Below are positions 49,134 through 63,150 of a DNA stretch of 64,000 bases, piece by piece. This stretch comes from Liolophura sinensis (Eukaryota > Mollusca > Polyplacophora > Chitonida > Chitonidae), in contig NC_088301.1 in NCBI RefSeq assembly GCF_032854445.1, forward strand, positions 43,449,187 through 43,513,186, written 5' to 3'. Within the stretch, counting starts at the first letter, position 1, and each line of letters opens with the position of its first letter. A program made the position numbers and the translations under genes. A model generated the notes under the pieces. That model saw only the letters and a program-made list of their open reading frames with translations. It searched no databases and was not told where the DNA came from.

Positions 49134-51892
49134 AACAGCAATGCGCATGGGCTTTGTAAGCGATGCCCAAGAAAGAGCGAGTGCATAGAGATCACAAAAC
49201 TGCTTATGCATGTTCAAGGACGGGAGAATACCATGTTGCCATATACAACGTGTCTGTATGAATACTTATACGACCCTCTGGTGCTTCTTGCGGTGGTGTT
49301 TGATTTGAACATTACATATGCTAAATAGAATTCACCAGTTTGATATTTGGCATTAAATTTTATGGAGATCAGCTGAATTGCAACGGTGTCATTCCGGCGT
49401 AGCAGTGTCAAGGCTTGTGCATCGGCATACTGGGCTAATTGCATAAACGCAAACTCCCCATTGTGAAGAAAGGTTGTTCATTACTTTTATAATGCACATA
49501 CCTGAATCTACCGGTATATTTACATTTTCTCACTGAATAGTCATTTGAGTGAGTTGCTGGTTGCAGTTCTTTCAACATAATAAATTTGTGAATATCCCTA
49601 AAATAAAAACATTCACCTGGTCACTTCAGTGTTTCGATAAAGAAATATAATATTTGTTAGTGGCTGAAATACTATATGCGCATACCGCAGCCTGTCAGAT
49701 CATTGCTTATTTTTACTCATATCATCGTTGGTTGCTTCTGGTTTATAACACGCATACATTGTAAAGTGCTGTATTATATACAATCAAGACCTTTTTCTTA
49801 AGCTTTTCAAATCGTAGACAATTACTGGTGTATATATATGTGTGATTATTTTAGCCATGGTTCAGCAATTACATAATTATGAAGATGATTGTTACTTAAA
49901 AGGCATATGAGTTATTGCTAGCGATTTAAGAATAAGAGTTTGTTTAAACTCTTTGCAGACAAAAACATACATTACTTTTGCATTCATACGATAGTTTAAT
50001 ATCACAATTATACAAGGTGAGGGCTCAAGTTCATTTTTGTAATTTACCTCTACACATCTATAAGACCTTTTAATTTCCAAAATTCAGAAACACATTTAGA
50101 TAAGGAAATACAAATACAAGAATGCATTGTTTCACACAAATTTAACTCAAAAATGGTCAGCATTTCGGAATGTATAGAACGTTAACACTAAAGTATATAA
50201 GTCTGGTAGCTATAAATGCTGCCTATTTGATGTGGCAAATCCAGTCTTTGATTTTTGTTTCGTGATTGCTCCCAGTAATGTGAACTATAATATTCATTTT
50301 ATAGTCTTCAATTTAATAAAAAAAAATAAGAAGAAAAAAAAAACATCATAAAACAAAACAAATTAAATTCACTTCAAAATCATAAAACTCCTTTCCACGA
50401 CATTTATATACACCATCCTCCCCATATATACCGGTATAAATATATGCTCGACTGTTCAACACAGGCCTTCTTATAAATTAAGGCAGGATATTCATGTAAA
50501 GTGAAGCTTAGATTTTTAGTAATACATGTATCAGGAGTAAAGTTGTGAAATGTATAAATCAATAGATGTATATAGGGATATAATTTGTGATGCTTAACAT
50601 GCCCCGGACGTAAAATGAGATACATGTACATCACAACCGTGAAGCGGAAATTCAAAGATCCAAAAGTTCGATCAATATCTTACAACAAGAGCGTTGTACT
50701 GGCTGTAAACGTGCAAGCTTACAAACAAAAGTCTACTATAAGTTAGCATAAGGAGATTCAGTAATGCAACCCAAGATGCGATTTACCTCCCCTCCTTTAT
50801 GGATCGCCCTGCTTTTGGCACGAATAACATTTGTAAGGCATGTAATGACAAGTGAGGATTCAAGGGTTACTTTTTTAAAAGCCATTTTATAAGAACAATT
50901 ATAAATCTTTTAGTAGTTTTAATTTGTAATTGCAAAAGTAAGTAGTCTACATACAATGAAAATTTATATCACAAAATCGGAATATTGCATTCGAAACATT
51001 CGTAAATTAGCATAACTAGTAATTCCAGACTCCTGATGTCTAATAAATTTTTTTCCTTATTCTCCATAGATCACGATCCTAACGGACATATAAGTTTCTA
51101 TTATTTAGGCATTATTAACAGAATAATAATCAAAATGACATATATTAAGCCGTATTTCAACGGTTGAGTGTGACTGTCGTCGCTGCTCTTTATGTCTACT
51201 CTCTAAGTACATGTATTTTACAGTCTTTTAAGCAAGACAATTTCCTTTCCGCTGCAAAATACATCAAAGTGAAAATCTGTTAAGTGACAAGAACCGCTGC
51301 CATCGCGTATATCAAGCTGACACATACAATGCAGGTGGTTTGTAAATTCTCTGCATATGTTTTCTTTTTTGTGTGTCTCGGATGTCGGCGGCCATCTGTA
51401 TAGACTCGAACATACAGTGTAGGCTTTCGCCTTAGATGACAAAGATAACCGAAAAAAAAGAAAGTACACGCTTATGATAGATGGTATCTGCCAGTTGAGG
51501 ACATTTCTTTAACACGTATACATGTTTTGGTTGTCGAGATAAACTGGTGTTTTAAGAAGTGCAACTGAGATATTTTACAGAAGACTAAAAAGATTTAAGC
51601 AACGCTAGCTACACCTTATGAATGTATATAAAAAACGACGGTAATGATTAATTCCAATTCAAAATGACATTACCTCGATAAATTAAAAAGAAAAAAAATA
51701 TGTGCCCACAACATTTATGTCTGTTTTTTATTTTCATGATTTTTTAAAAAAAATTTATGTATTAATAGCCTTACAGATACTTTAGCCCTTGTCAAAATTG
51801 TATCTTCTGTAGTTTGGGATATAATGGAAAAACTTTGTATGTGAAATACATGTATGAAAAATTGTTAAGTGCGATGTATAATACAACCACCA

Positions 51893-51997
51893 CATACATA
51901 CATACATACATACATACATACATACATACATACATGCATACATACATACATACATACATACATACATACATACATACATACATACATACATACATAC
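51893..51997. repeat. (CATA)n tetranucleotide repeat
   Basis: About 26 units with one CATG interruption near 51935. The Cys-Met-Tyr-Val ORFs on the other strand are artefacts. Confidence 0.97.
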
Positions 51998-52149
51998 GCA
52001 CCCATGCGCCCATACACACATACACGCATACATGTGAATGCCAATTGATCATGAGATTTTTTTGTATACCTATAAAACTGACCGCCATGGTATATGTGAA
52101 AAATTCTCATAAGTAAAACACATAAATTTCAGGTTTCATATACCCAATA

Positions 52150-52402
52150 TGGTTCTGTGGCCTTTACAATTCTCTCTAATTCGTTAGCGTGTCCGCGCAG
52201 TTCAATGATCCATGGAGCCTCTCACCATTGCGATCGCTGCAAGTTCAAGTGCAGCACATGCTGACTTCCTCTCGTGGGTTTCCCCCAGGTTCTGCCCGGT
52301 TTCCTCTCATCACAATGCTTGGTAGCCGTAGTAAAGACCCCTAACTGAAATATTCTTGAGTACGAGGTAAAACACCAATCAAAATAAATCAAATAATTAA
52401 TC
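52150..52402 (+). repeat. AAAT-family SINE, near full length, plus strand
   Basis: Head with a B-box-like gcaagttcaagtgc, body ttgagtacgaggtaaaacac and tail of aaat units. Confidence 0.8.
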
Positions 52403-55400
52403 AGGAATAATTAAATATGCAAAGACCCATTCAGTTTTTCAACTTTAATCTTAAACTACATAAAAGAGAACCTGGAAACAAAATTTCATAAAACTGGGAC
52501 AATATTTAGAGAAGATATTGCACTGAAACCAACGACCAATGAGATCTTCAGGAAAGAACCAGGCTACTTTTCGAACCTGAGCTGAGTTTTCTGTTGCAAC
52601 TCTTATTGAATTAACTTACAACTAATGAAATAAATGTTTCAATAAAGCTTTACAAATGTAACAATTGATCTGTTTGTATTGTTTTTAACTTTATTTATTA
52701 GTCCAAAACCGGTCCGGAGTCTTTGCATTCTATTTAACAGGATATCAGTCCGTCAGCCCATCACAAAGGTTTTCCAAAACTTATGAGAAAACGGTTCATC
52801 GCACTGGAATAAAATTTTTCGTACGTAGATTCATCATCACAAGCTACATATCAAGTTCGAGTTTCGAACACCCACATTCTCACTGAACAAAATATGGCCT
52901 GTTTTGTCCACAGAGTTTTCTGGACAGATCATATTGAATAGGCCTGCTCTGAATTACCTCCCTTGATACACGACAGCGCCTATGAGGCGTGAAACTACGA
53001 GAGGTGGAAACTTACGTTTTAAAACATGCAATACGTAGGTTATGTCACTATAATGACAAATATGTTCTGGGCAACAGAATGTGAAAAAACATGATATCAG
53101 CCCTTGAGATGAGCTGAAATGGCGACGGATCTTAAATGAAGTGTATGTTTCTCGGTTGAAGAGTTCCCCGAAGCTGTTTATAGTATTTAATTAGGGCCAG
53201 GGTTTGAAAATTACCTCCGGATTGATTTTAAAAAACACATAACTAGTAGACCTATCCTGGACTTTCCAACTAAGTTTACACAATTAAAATTTGTGCTAAC
53301 GCTTCGTTTTCAACTAACTTATATTCCACTTGAACTCCAAAACTTGCCATTAGCCATTATTCGAGGTCCCACCTAACCACAGCTTACTCCTAAAAAGCAT
53401 CTTTTAAACGAGAGAGGGATAACAGTTAAGAGAGTTAATTCGGGAGTTATTGTCGTATTGATCCCTTTGATCGAATAAGCTACCAATGATTGGGCGGTTG
53501 GGCAGGTTTGAAGGAAAATTCAATATTATGTCAAACTTCAAATAGAAAAGATTAGGCTGAAACAAAGATACTTGAACAAACTCAAAGTCATGAGATAGCA
53601 CAGCTGGGCTACAATCTCATCCTCACAACAACCTCCACATTTAACTAAAAACCAACCAACCCAAACAACCACCCAGCCAACCAAAAATCCACACACCAAC
53701 ATTAACACCAAACCCACGTCTGTCCTGTCCATGTTAATTAATACAAAAAAGTTGCAAAGATGCGAAATTACATCCGCAGGAAAAAGTCCTAAATTTATCA
53801 TGATTCTTTCAATAAGACACTTTATGTTCATGACAGAATTTGAATTGGTCTTACTGAAATGCATATTTCAGTAAACGTATCAAAGGTAACCCCTATATAC
53901 AGAAATATTTTTTCAGTAATTGTTGGAATTGCAACGCCTGTTGAAATAATTATTGCATTAAGCGTTACTATGTGAACAATTATGTCAAGAGTGGTATACT
54001 TTATTTCGGTCTTGCAGCAGGTCTCATATAAACAATATAACCATTGAGATTTATGTTGTTCTTCTTCCTCTGATTAGTTTTCAAGAAACGAGCAAACCAG
54101 ACCCACACATGCACCCATGCACACAGTTACCCATTCACCGCAAAATCTGTAAATTGCTGCCGCTTCTTCAACATAATTCATACTTTTCATATTACATGCA
54201 GTTTGCACCTCGCTACAGTAGTAATAATGTAGGATTTCTGGGCGTTCACGAGTGTATCAAAAGGAAATTCGACTAAGGCGCCCCTCTCCTGGACCAATAG
54301 TCCTTGATCAAAGAATGAACGAATGATTATGGCCTAACGCTGCCTTGAACCAAGAGGCCGCTTACATGCTGCGGCTTTAAGTGAGGAGGTTTGTCAGGTA
54401 GCTGGAGAAGAGTGATGGTTTCCCCGAGTTTCCTCCATGCCATAATTCACAGATTCTCTGGGAGTTATCTGTCGAAAAACGAGCCATTCGCAAGAATTCT
54501 GTGGTCAAATTTAGCCTACTGGATTGAACTAATTAACGAACTTCATTGATCACCTGTTCATAAATAGGCCTGCAGACACTGATGACGATTAACCAGCTGT
54601 GTACATGTATATTATATTTGTTTGGACATTCTTTTCTTTGTTAAAGGTTTTTATATCGTATATTTAATTCCCCGTGATATTATTCTCAGTTATTATCATA
54701 ATATATAATATAAACTGTAGCTTTAGCTAAACGATCTGAATCTCAACGATTAGGTGATTATAATTTATTTTCACCTGGTAGCCTTCTCATTGACATCAAC
54801 TTTGCCAGTTAATTGCTGTAGCACGTAACTATGACTAAAACTATCGGATCTATATACTAGATGAATATTTTTTTCCAGATGATATATAACACCTTGCCTA
54901 ATTTTAGCTGCAAGGTATGTACAATGATAAGCACCATGTGAATGACTACCCGTCATATTTCACGGGGCAAGAGCAAATAAATTTGAAGTAGTGTGAAGCA
55001 TAATTTAAGGTGCTCTGTATATGGGATGGGACTGAGTAGAGACTGCAATATGCCAATTACCTCCATTCGGTCGTAACGATCATTTCGGTCAGCTGCAACA
55101 CATGTGGGATAGCCGTCTTTTCATGTAGGCTAGAGCATTCAGTGACCCAGTCACAGGCGTACTAGCGCAGCCCAATGACTCTGGATAACTCTCCCCAATG
55201 CTATTCCTTGCACGTTGACAAAATGAACATACAATCATGGTTTGTGAAAAATGATAACGCGTTCCTTAAGATGGTTTATGAAATTTATGTTCACTCATAT
55301 AATTTTATTGTGAGGGCCCACCTCCATGCATGCTTTTTGTTGGATGTGATCCGAATGATAGTTTTCCTAGTGTAGTAAAGTGAAACTCCTTTCGGAACAT

Positions 55401-58400
55401 CCCGAGATTTCATTTGCATATCTTCGCTTAATTGGGTAAGAAAAATATCTACAATTACAATTGAATATATTGAAGGAATGAAAAGCCTCTAGGTGTAAAA
55501 GACCAAAGTAACGCACTACTTTCAGGAATATTTTATACTCTACAGAAACGGGGTTGACTCATTGCAGACTTATAAGCCAAAATTTAAAACCTTGCCAAAA
55601 TGCTTAGTTTGTGGGACTGCATGGATATTCAAATTTTGACACATTTGCATGTCCTAAGATAATATTACTGAGTTTGTCAAATTTTATTTTCTAGGATACA
55701 AAAATTAGTTTTGACATGAGTCAGAAAATACTTTCTGTATATAGACTTTCCATAACAGAAACCACAAACAGTCTTGAAACTTAAACATAACAGTGTGGAT
55801 ATATTATTTGTATATATACGGGTTCACTAAATCTCTTCTGAGGGAGAATAATTTGCTGCTGTATCCCGAAGTGGTCAATATACTTACGACAGAATTCATG
55901 ATCACAGCTACTATAATTTGATATGACAACAGCGTCGTGATTTTATTCGAAATTTTGCTCCAGTCTATTGTAAGAATATAAACAACAAAATAACATGCAA
56001 TAGCGATGTTTTGTAGATAAATCATACCGGACTGCATAGATCTTTATGTTGCTTATATATTCTTTTCAAGAAAACATTTAATGCATGGTGAGAATTTTTG
56101 TAACTGCAGGCCTACACATGTTGATTATATGTTACTGGGTAAGAATTACGCTTGTGGGTATGATATTGAACGGTCGCGTCACTCTTCAAGTCAAGAATAT
56201 ATTAGGCCTACATGGACATATTATATATTTAAATATATATTGAAACTGAGCATACAAATATAACAGCAGCAGGCTTATATGATGATTAATATATAAGGCT
56301 TTACAACATTAAGTTTGATACAAAACTAAAGTTAAACCTGGCATAAGGCGTATTGCTGAGCGGGAAATAAATGAAATCTCCGTTATACGGAGGAATATGT
56401 GCATGGCTCCATTCATCATCAGCTGGCTTGGAAATCTTCTTGTTTAAAAAAAAATAAAAATGCGTATGACATTTGTTGTATCTATATACATGTCTGTAAT
56501 GTATGTTCTGTAGCATGCAGCAATGTTTTTCATATCATTGACTCTGTTATAGTACTCGTAAAAAAAAAAGAAATTGGTAATTAAAACCACTGATTTTCTG
56601 GGACTTTTCAAGGTTAAACCCTTGACTTTTCTGGAACATTTAATCTTGTTCCCTCCTGTTCGCTCTTCCGGTAGAGCAATTAACACCTGTGCCATCGCCA
56701 TGTTGGATTGGGAATTGTTTCTAACCTTTAATAGTTCTACAGATTTCTAAATCCAGCCATGCCGACTGAACATTTCACCTCACTGACGGATATTTAGACA
56801 GACGAAACTGTTAAACCTTTACTTACGTTGGATTTTTCCTTTTCCAAAGAAAACAAATATTCCACACAAATTTTCATGACTTCAGGAGAGAATCAGGGCA
56901 TCTAGAACCCATAGTTACATGTCCATTTACCTGACCACTGTCTAACACCAAACACTCAGCAATGTATGACTGGACGGAGGAAAGTGGATTTCCTGGAGAA
57001 AACCATGCACTGCGATCTTCGCCAGGTACCTAAATTAAACAACCTAAATTATAGCCACAGTCCAACCAAAAAGTGCATGGGTTAGAGTCTGTAGGGGAAT
57101 CTTATTCTCGTTGCAGCGTGAACAGAGTCAAATGAAACATCCTCATTATACAGTTTATATTTTACATTAACCAAGCTGTCACATCTGTTACATCGTAAAC
57201 CAGTTTTCAGACAAAGCCAATTCATGAACTGTAAGTTTTAATAAAAAAAATAAACATGAAATTCGAACCGCTTGATATCCTTTCTGGAGCAGAGTTTCAC
57301 TTCGAAGTTACCGAAAGGGTTAGGGAGACTGAAATGACTGCACTGAAGATAATCCTTGGGTTAGATTGGCTAATTTAAGCCCCCTCTGTGGATTGCTGGA
57401 ATACATACTAAAATCATCCAGGTATGAAACTGGACTACATTGTCCTCATATGTGTCCTATAAATAACAACACAACATCGGCGGATAAATTTTTGACGATT
57501 TTTATTGTCCCCAATACACTACTGCCTACAATTCTGCTGGGGAAATCCCCAAGAAATACATTGTAGAATGACTGTGGAAGATAGCCCATGTTAAAAATAC
57601 TCAACGCATGGGCAGATGTGGGTTTTCAGTCTGATGGTTTTAATTTTGTACACTAGGGGTATTCAAATTTGGCTAAGTCCCCCAATGGTGACAATCACAT
57701 CCGAAACACGGGTGATAACTTTAACCGTGTTCCTGAGTGACAATCAACAAGGGTTAACGTAACCTTGACCTAATTACAACCATATAACCTTGACCTGAAT
57801 AAAATATCCCGGTCTACGATATGCAGTGTCCTTCACCCTTAAGTAGCAATACAGGGTCAGTACATGGATTCATCAGCCAAGGTACAAACTATACATGAAT
57901 GGTCCATTTGTTAAAATAGAGATCGCTAACAGACAAAAAATTATATATATAATTTATATATATATATATATAGATAAATATAAGCACGGGCTACACTTTT
58001 CTACTAGCTAATGTCTAGCAATATTTCATCATAATGTACACAGGTTCCTCCTAAAATGCAAAGTTCAATGTTATTGTAAAGGGTTGACATTGTAATTATG
58101 CATTTATACCCGACAGACGGATGATCATCCGTCAATCTAACAAGGGAGCTAACTCAGTTAAAGATGTGACTAGCACAAGGCCGGGGCTCCAGGATTTTAG
58201 TTTCATCAAAGATAGCATTCAGTTCTCTCAAACTCCTCACATATACATTCTGTTTTTGGTCCAAAATTAAATAACACGTAACATTCACATTTTTAACACC
58301 TCTGATGAATTGTAGAAGTTGCTAGTTTAGAAGCACGTATAAGAAAGCACATGATCACCTGCACAACTGATCACCAGAGATGATAACGAACAGACTACAA

Positions 58401-60638
58401 GTAACTGGTGACACCACAGGTTTCACAGGTAAATGACTTTTTTTTTGGTATTGCCCCATATAAGTGACAAGATACAATTAATAACTTTGATATCCTTCCG
58501 AATACAATGACAAAAAATGTCACATACCGTAAATAGTATATCTGGCATTTCAAAACAATTAAATTCGTCACCTAAAATGTGGAACGGTAAGGGAGAAAAC
58601 TCTGTATATTATGATCACGGTTTCTATGCATACGATGAGAGAAGGGGAATCCCTGATGTGAGAGCACCACAGCAATCAGTAAGAATGGTTGCTAATTCAC
58701 TATTATGCCATCACACAAAACAATACAAGAACATCTAAAACAGAACCTCTCTGCAGCAATCTCACCTCATGTGATGAGTTGGTTGCTACAAACAACACAA
58801 GAATTACCTGGGAATGTTAAAACTAGACAATGGTTGGCGACTGAAAAAAACAATGGTTTTGATATTTAAAGAAGCACATTAAGGAAGTACTGCTGGTAAA
58901 CGTCAGACTTATACCTTATTAGACATTTCATTCACCTTTACAAATAAATAATTCAAAGTGGGTAAAGTATTGCAGTGCATTTAAAATAACCATCTTTGGT
59001 CTTCATAAATTTTAAATTGCTGTCACAACTGACCACATTTGCTTAAGTAGGCTTCAGCACCTAGCCTTAATGATCAGAACCGGGACACAAGCAAAATATT
59101 TTACACCCTTCGGAGTCAAAAGTTTTATGACCGTTAACTGGGCAAATGAGATCTATGTGTTTTGTGGGTACACCAATGAGAACAGAATAACAGCTTGAAC
59201 AACTGACTAGGCTAAAGATGTCTGTCATCTTAAAGAATTAAACAAAAGTAATTCACCAGGTGGCCAAAATTTAAATCAGTGAGAGAATACAATTCAAAGA
59301 TATGAGCACTATTTTCTAGACCACAACACCATACGTGACCTTCTGCCTGGACATTAGAAAAATAACTGTAGAATGCATGTTATCTAATACACATCATGAG
59401 GTATGGTACCGGTTGTTTGATTGTACACATAATTGTTTTGTTTTTTTTATTCGGTTTTCTTTTTATACACGCATCACCACCTGGAAGAAATATTCACCAA
59501 CTGCCTCCGATTAAAAAAAGGTATAAATGTTCTAAAATGTTTGATACAACCCTGGAGGCCTCCCAAGACCACAGTATGACAAGTTTCAACACTCTGAAAG
59601 CTGATAGAAAATTAACACTAAACAAAATGTGTAGATAAATATATCAGCTTTTCCTTTCAAATTTTTGATACAAAAAAAAAAAAATAATAATAATAACAAC
59701 ATCTGTTGGTCATCAAGTTCAATTCGGTTCTTTTTATTAAAGAATTAAATTACTTCAGGTCTTTGGTCTCAATGTCATTGGGTTTTGATGACAAACAATG
59801 AGTTTTCTAACTCATGCTCAAAACTGACTTTTCTGTCAAAAAAATCATGTATATAGATAAGATCCTCTTAAAAAGTCTATACAATGTACACATTTCCTAC
59901 ATATATGGTTATGAAAACTAGTTCCTTAACAAATGGCTGAAAAAGTAAAATAAAGAAAAATAGAACTAGACCTCTGGCAAAGCTGTAATATGTATATCCT
60001 CTCATGCACTCTCAGATTCACACAGAAAATGACACAAAGAAAACACCAGGGGGCAGCACATATGGGAGGCAACTCTGTGCATGCAGCAGAAAGACACACA
60101 CCTATGTCTCTCCTTCCTGAAGTGCAGGCACCCATCTCAGGTCCTTGCCCGTTATTGCACAATCCTGGACAGAACTCGGTTTAAGGTTGATTTTGTAAAG
60201 CTTTGATTGTCGAATTTTCACCAGTGTGTCAATAACGGAGCACTTTTGCCATTATAGCCGACCACACTATATAAACAGAATAGCATAAAAAAAAAATAAA
60301 TAAAAAAAAAAAAAATTTAAAATAAAATAAAACTACACAGGACATACAGCTCGAACGTTTCATTGTAAAACACAAGTCAGATCTGTAACTGGGTTTCAGC
60401 TGTAAAACGCCTGGCTTTGCTCCAGCCAGCACAAAGTCAACAACGCACTGGCTTTTTTTAAGTCCTCATGGGAGATAAGTAGTTCTGTTTATAAATTAAG
60501 TTTGCGTACACATTATCGGTACACATGATTTGTGTTTACAGTCTCGAGTAACAGAGTCTGCTGTGTGGACAGCGACATCCACTCCTAACGTAATTAGTCA
60601 GCATACTTGTAGCATAATGTGTTCCTTCAAAGCAACTC

Positions 60639-60864
60639 TCAAATTTCTGTGGAATGTGCAACGGTTTCCGACTGGCTGCTCTCTGCTGACAGCCGTTCCT
60701 CATTGGTCAAATCTGCTCCAACAGAACTGGGTTTACTCATGTCCATGGGAACTTCTGACTCCTCCCCATTTGTAAACTCCTCCTCCTCCTCCTCTAAGGG
60801 TTCCACCCCGTCTAACCCAGCGCTCTCTCCTTCCTGCTTCACTGACAGCATAATTTCTTCTTCC
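60639..60864 (-). CDS. foxP: FoxP-like last exon: acidic C-terminus and stop
   Basis: 226 bp from a TTGTAG acceptor to TGA. Encodes REEEIMLSVKQEGE, the Glu run, MDMSKPS and ends ETVAHSTEI. Confidence 0.68.
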
Positions 60865-63150
60865 CTACAAAAGCCAACAAAAAATTTGACTGTCAATAGG
60901 TACACAGAGCATCAACATATGGAACATGACCCCTCATGTTATTATACTTTACACCTGACCTCCACACATGCGGTACATGTTGAGATAGCACCCGTAACAT
61001 TTATCTTAATACTGATTTCAATAAACATGAATCAGGAATATTTTAATTTGTATTAAGGCGATCATTAGATCTAATAAAATCAGGTCAACTTGTTTTATTT
61101 TTTTTTTCAGGGATTACAAGTATTTCATTTTTTGTCCACTGCAAAAGTCCAGACAGCCGCATGTTATCTGCAGCAAACAACTTTTTAATGACAGCCTAAT
61201 TAATATGCACAAAAGGCATCAATGAAAAAACACCAATTTTTGGACAAAACCTGGCATCAGTCCATGAAACGCTTTTTACAATAAAAACCTTCACATTGTT
61301 ACCAGACGATGATGCCAGTACTTGGGGTATCATGTAAGCAATTCATATACTTTCAAATTAGAAAATTTAAAAAACATCAGAAATAATGATGAGTTTCACA
61401 TGCATACCTTGCCATTTCTGGTGAATTTTGGCTTTCTGAAAGATTTGTCTCCCCTTGTGGACTGGGGTGACCTTTCATGGAGAGATCTTCTGCTGTGTCC
61501 AGATTCGTCGTCTCGAAGTGCGAGTTGTTGATGAGGGGAAGGTTTGCATCAGACAGCGCCGCCTGCGACAGAGATAGCTGTGTGAAATGACACAGGAATT
61601 TTATTACAAAAGTACAGATACAGACGTGATAAGGTTCATGCAGCACAAATATCTGATAAATTTATCCGATACCCTCAAAATTTTAATTTCTGAATTCCAC
61701 GACTTTCAAATATTCTTCAGGGCTGCATAAACCCTTATCACATGCATTTATTCACCACGATGACCCACACATTACTGGTGAAGTCATCTGCATGAGATGC
61801 CACAACACAGAGGATGAATTTAAAATCTTTTATCGCTAAGGGTAATACAAGTCCTACTGAGTCATGTGACCAGTTGAGAAATTTAGGGAACTATTTTTAA
61901 TCATATTTACTTCAAGATGGGCACTGAAAAAATTTGAGCAAAAGGATTTTACTATAGACGAACAGAAAAATTGAGGAGGTGAAGGAAAAATGAGTCATGT
62001 GCCTCTGGAACATGGTGAGACAGGTGATCAGTAAATTAATGTCAACAAAGGTTGCCTAAAATTATTACCTAAGTCATATGATACAGTTTGTCTGTTTTGG
62101 CCTTTAGTGACAAAAGATTTTGAACATCTCTATTAAAACGTAAATTCTGTTGAAAGTCTCATAGCATTGTTTTGGCAATGTATGTCCGCTACCAGCTTGA
62201 GTTGTTAAAATAATGGCTGAGAAATGAGCAAATGTGAAAGTACATATCAAGTTTCAATTCAATCTGACAAACTGTTTTGGCAAAATGTTTGGAAAACTTT
62301 TAAAGTCCAAAACACCACAAAAACAGCTGGAAAAGGATTAAATCATCTGAATGTTTAACCTGATAGGTAAGACTTCATCATAAAGTCCTATGCTACACTT
62401 TTATTTTATCCTTAGTTGGCGGATACATATTTCATACTCCTAAATCTACACAGGGTGCCAGTTTTAACAGAAATTGCCACTAAGGAGTCATGTGCGGTCA
62501 TAAGCTGACCAGATACAATGACAACAGATGTACCATGTCACAAACTGCAGACTATATCAGACAAGGGCAAATCAATATTTACATAAAGCAAACAATTCTG
62601 CACCTCTTGAATGTATTCACTTACTCTGCCAACAGCCCACTTGATAATTAATGGAACCGATCAACGGCGGGATCACAAGCCAGATTCCTTTTCCTACAGA
62701 CTTGGGATCTTTAATTCATGCTTTTAACATGCAGCTTACAGATATCCTGATCTAGACACTAATATATCAGGGAGAAATATCTATTTATAATATGGCTGTA
62801 AGCTATAAAATGGTAATGGACATCCATTTGCCAAACTATATTCATGTACATACGGTCAAGCAGGAATTCCTCATTTTAGCTCAAGCATTGAATTCTAAGA
62901 TCCTAAGTGTATATCACTAAAATGGTGATAATTTTGTATGAGCCTACAGCACAATACCTCAAAAAAATTTGGGGGGGGGGGGGGGGGGGGGGGAAATATT
63001 CAAATTTAAAAAAATTAATTGAATGAAAAGATCAATTTATTAGCAAAATTTGAACTCAATCATGCATAACTTACTCGCAAACTAGCATTGATGGTGTCTC
63101 CATACAAGGATGGCTCTTGAGATAATGATGGAGATTTCATGGAAATGTTC
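60639..63150 (-). CDS. foxP: FoxP-like forkhead transcription factor, last three coding exons
   Basis: Minus-strand exons 63150-63075, 61562-61408 and 60864-60639 join in phase with GT-AG borders and give about 152 C-terminal residues. The segment YGDTINASLRAALSDANLPL matches the NASL-AAL--NLPL region after the forkhead domain of FOXP proteins. As in that family it is followed by an acidic tail: EDLSMKG, VKQEGE (sumoylation-like), a run of six Glu, then VPMDMSKPS and the stop. The forkhead, zinc finger and leucine zipper would lie right of the window. FoxP proteins are dimeric transcriptional repressors with roles in neural development. The call rests on a short divergent C-terminus, so another Glu-rich nuclear factor is possible. 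The gene is transcribed toward the FoxQ2 pair. Confidence 0.68.
60865..61407 (-). other. FoxP-like last intron
   Basis: GTATGC to TTGTAG; AT-rich, nothing else seen. Confidence 0.6.
61408..61562 (-). CDS. foxP: FoxP-like penultimate exon
   Basis: 155 bp between TCGCAG and GTATGC. Encodes AALSDANLPLINNSHFETT and a Ser/Pro-rich stretch ending SPEMA. Confidence 0.68.
61563..63074 (-). other. FoxP-like penultimate intron
   Basis: AT-rich intron with a G23 homopolymer at 62971-62993; nothing else recognised. Confidence 0.6.
62971..62993. repeat. G23 homopolymer
   Basis: Run of 23 G in the FoxP-like intron, preceded by A and T runs. Its length may be unreliable in the assembly. Confidence 0.9.
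63075..63150 (-). CDS. foxP: FoxP-like antepenultimate exon
   Basis: 76 bp between TTTAAAG (weak pyrimidine tract) and consensus GTAAGT. Encodes NISMKSPSLSQEPSLYGD and TINASLR, in phase with the next exon. Confidence 0.6.

Larger units (their letters stand above)
44910..60638. other. Intergenic region between second FoxQ2 gene and FoxP
   Basis: 15.7 kb of AT-rich sequence. Holds SINE copies at 48176-48272, 49029-49133 and 52150-52402, a CATA repeat, short TA repeats near 47039 and 57951, and degraded repeat-like stretches near 54330-54450 and 56930-57010. The part nearest 60638 is likely FoxP 3' UTR. No gene recognised. Confidence 0.7.

Noticed and set aside
51893-51997. Regularly spaced repeats considered as a CRISPR-like array
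   Set aside because: It is a plain tetranucleotide repeat with no unique spacers, in a eukaryotic genome.
51782-52116. Cys-Met-Tyr-Val and Tyr-Ile-His-Thr repeat ORFs
   Set aside because: They are translations of the CATA microsatellite and its flanks.
53538-53864. Minus-strand ORF with Val/Gly/Trp-rich stretch
   Set aside because: It is produced by an AACC/CCAA-rich low-complexity segment near 53640-53710.
55804-56037. Hydrophobic minus-strand ORF resembling a receptor fragment
   Set aside because: AT-rich, no conserved receptor motif, no splice context; hydrophobicity alone is expected from AT-rich sequence.
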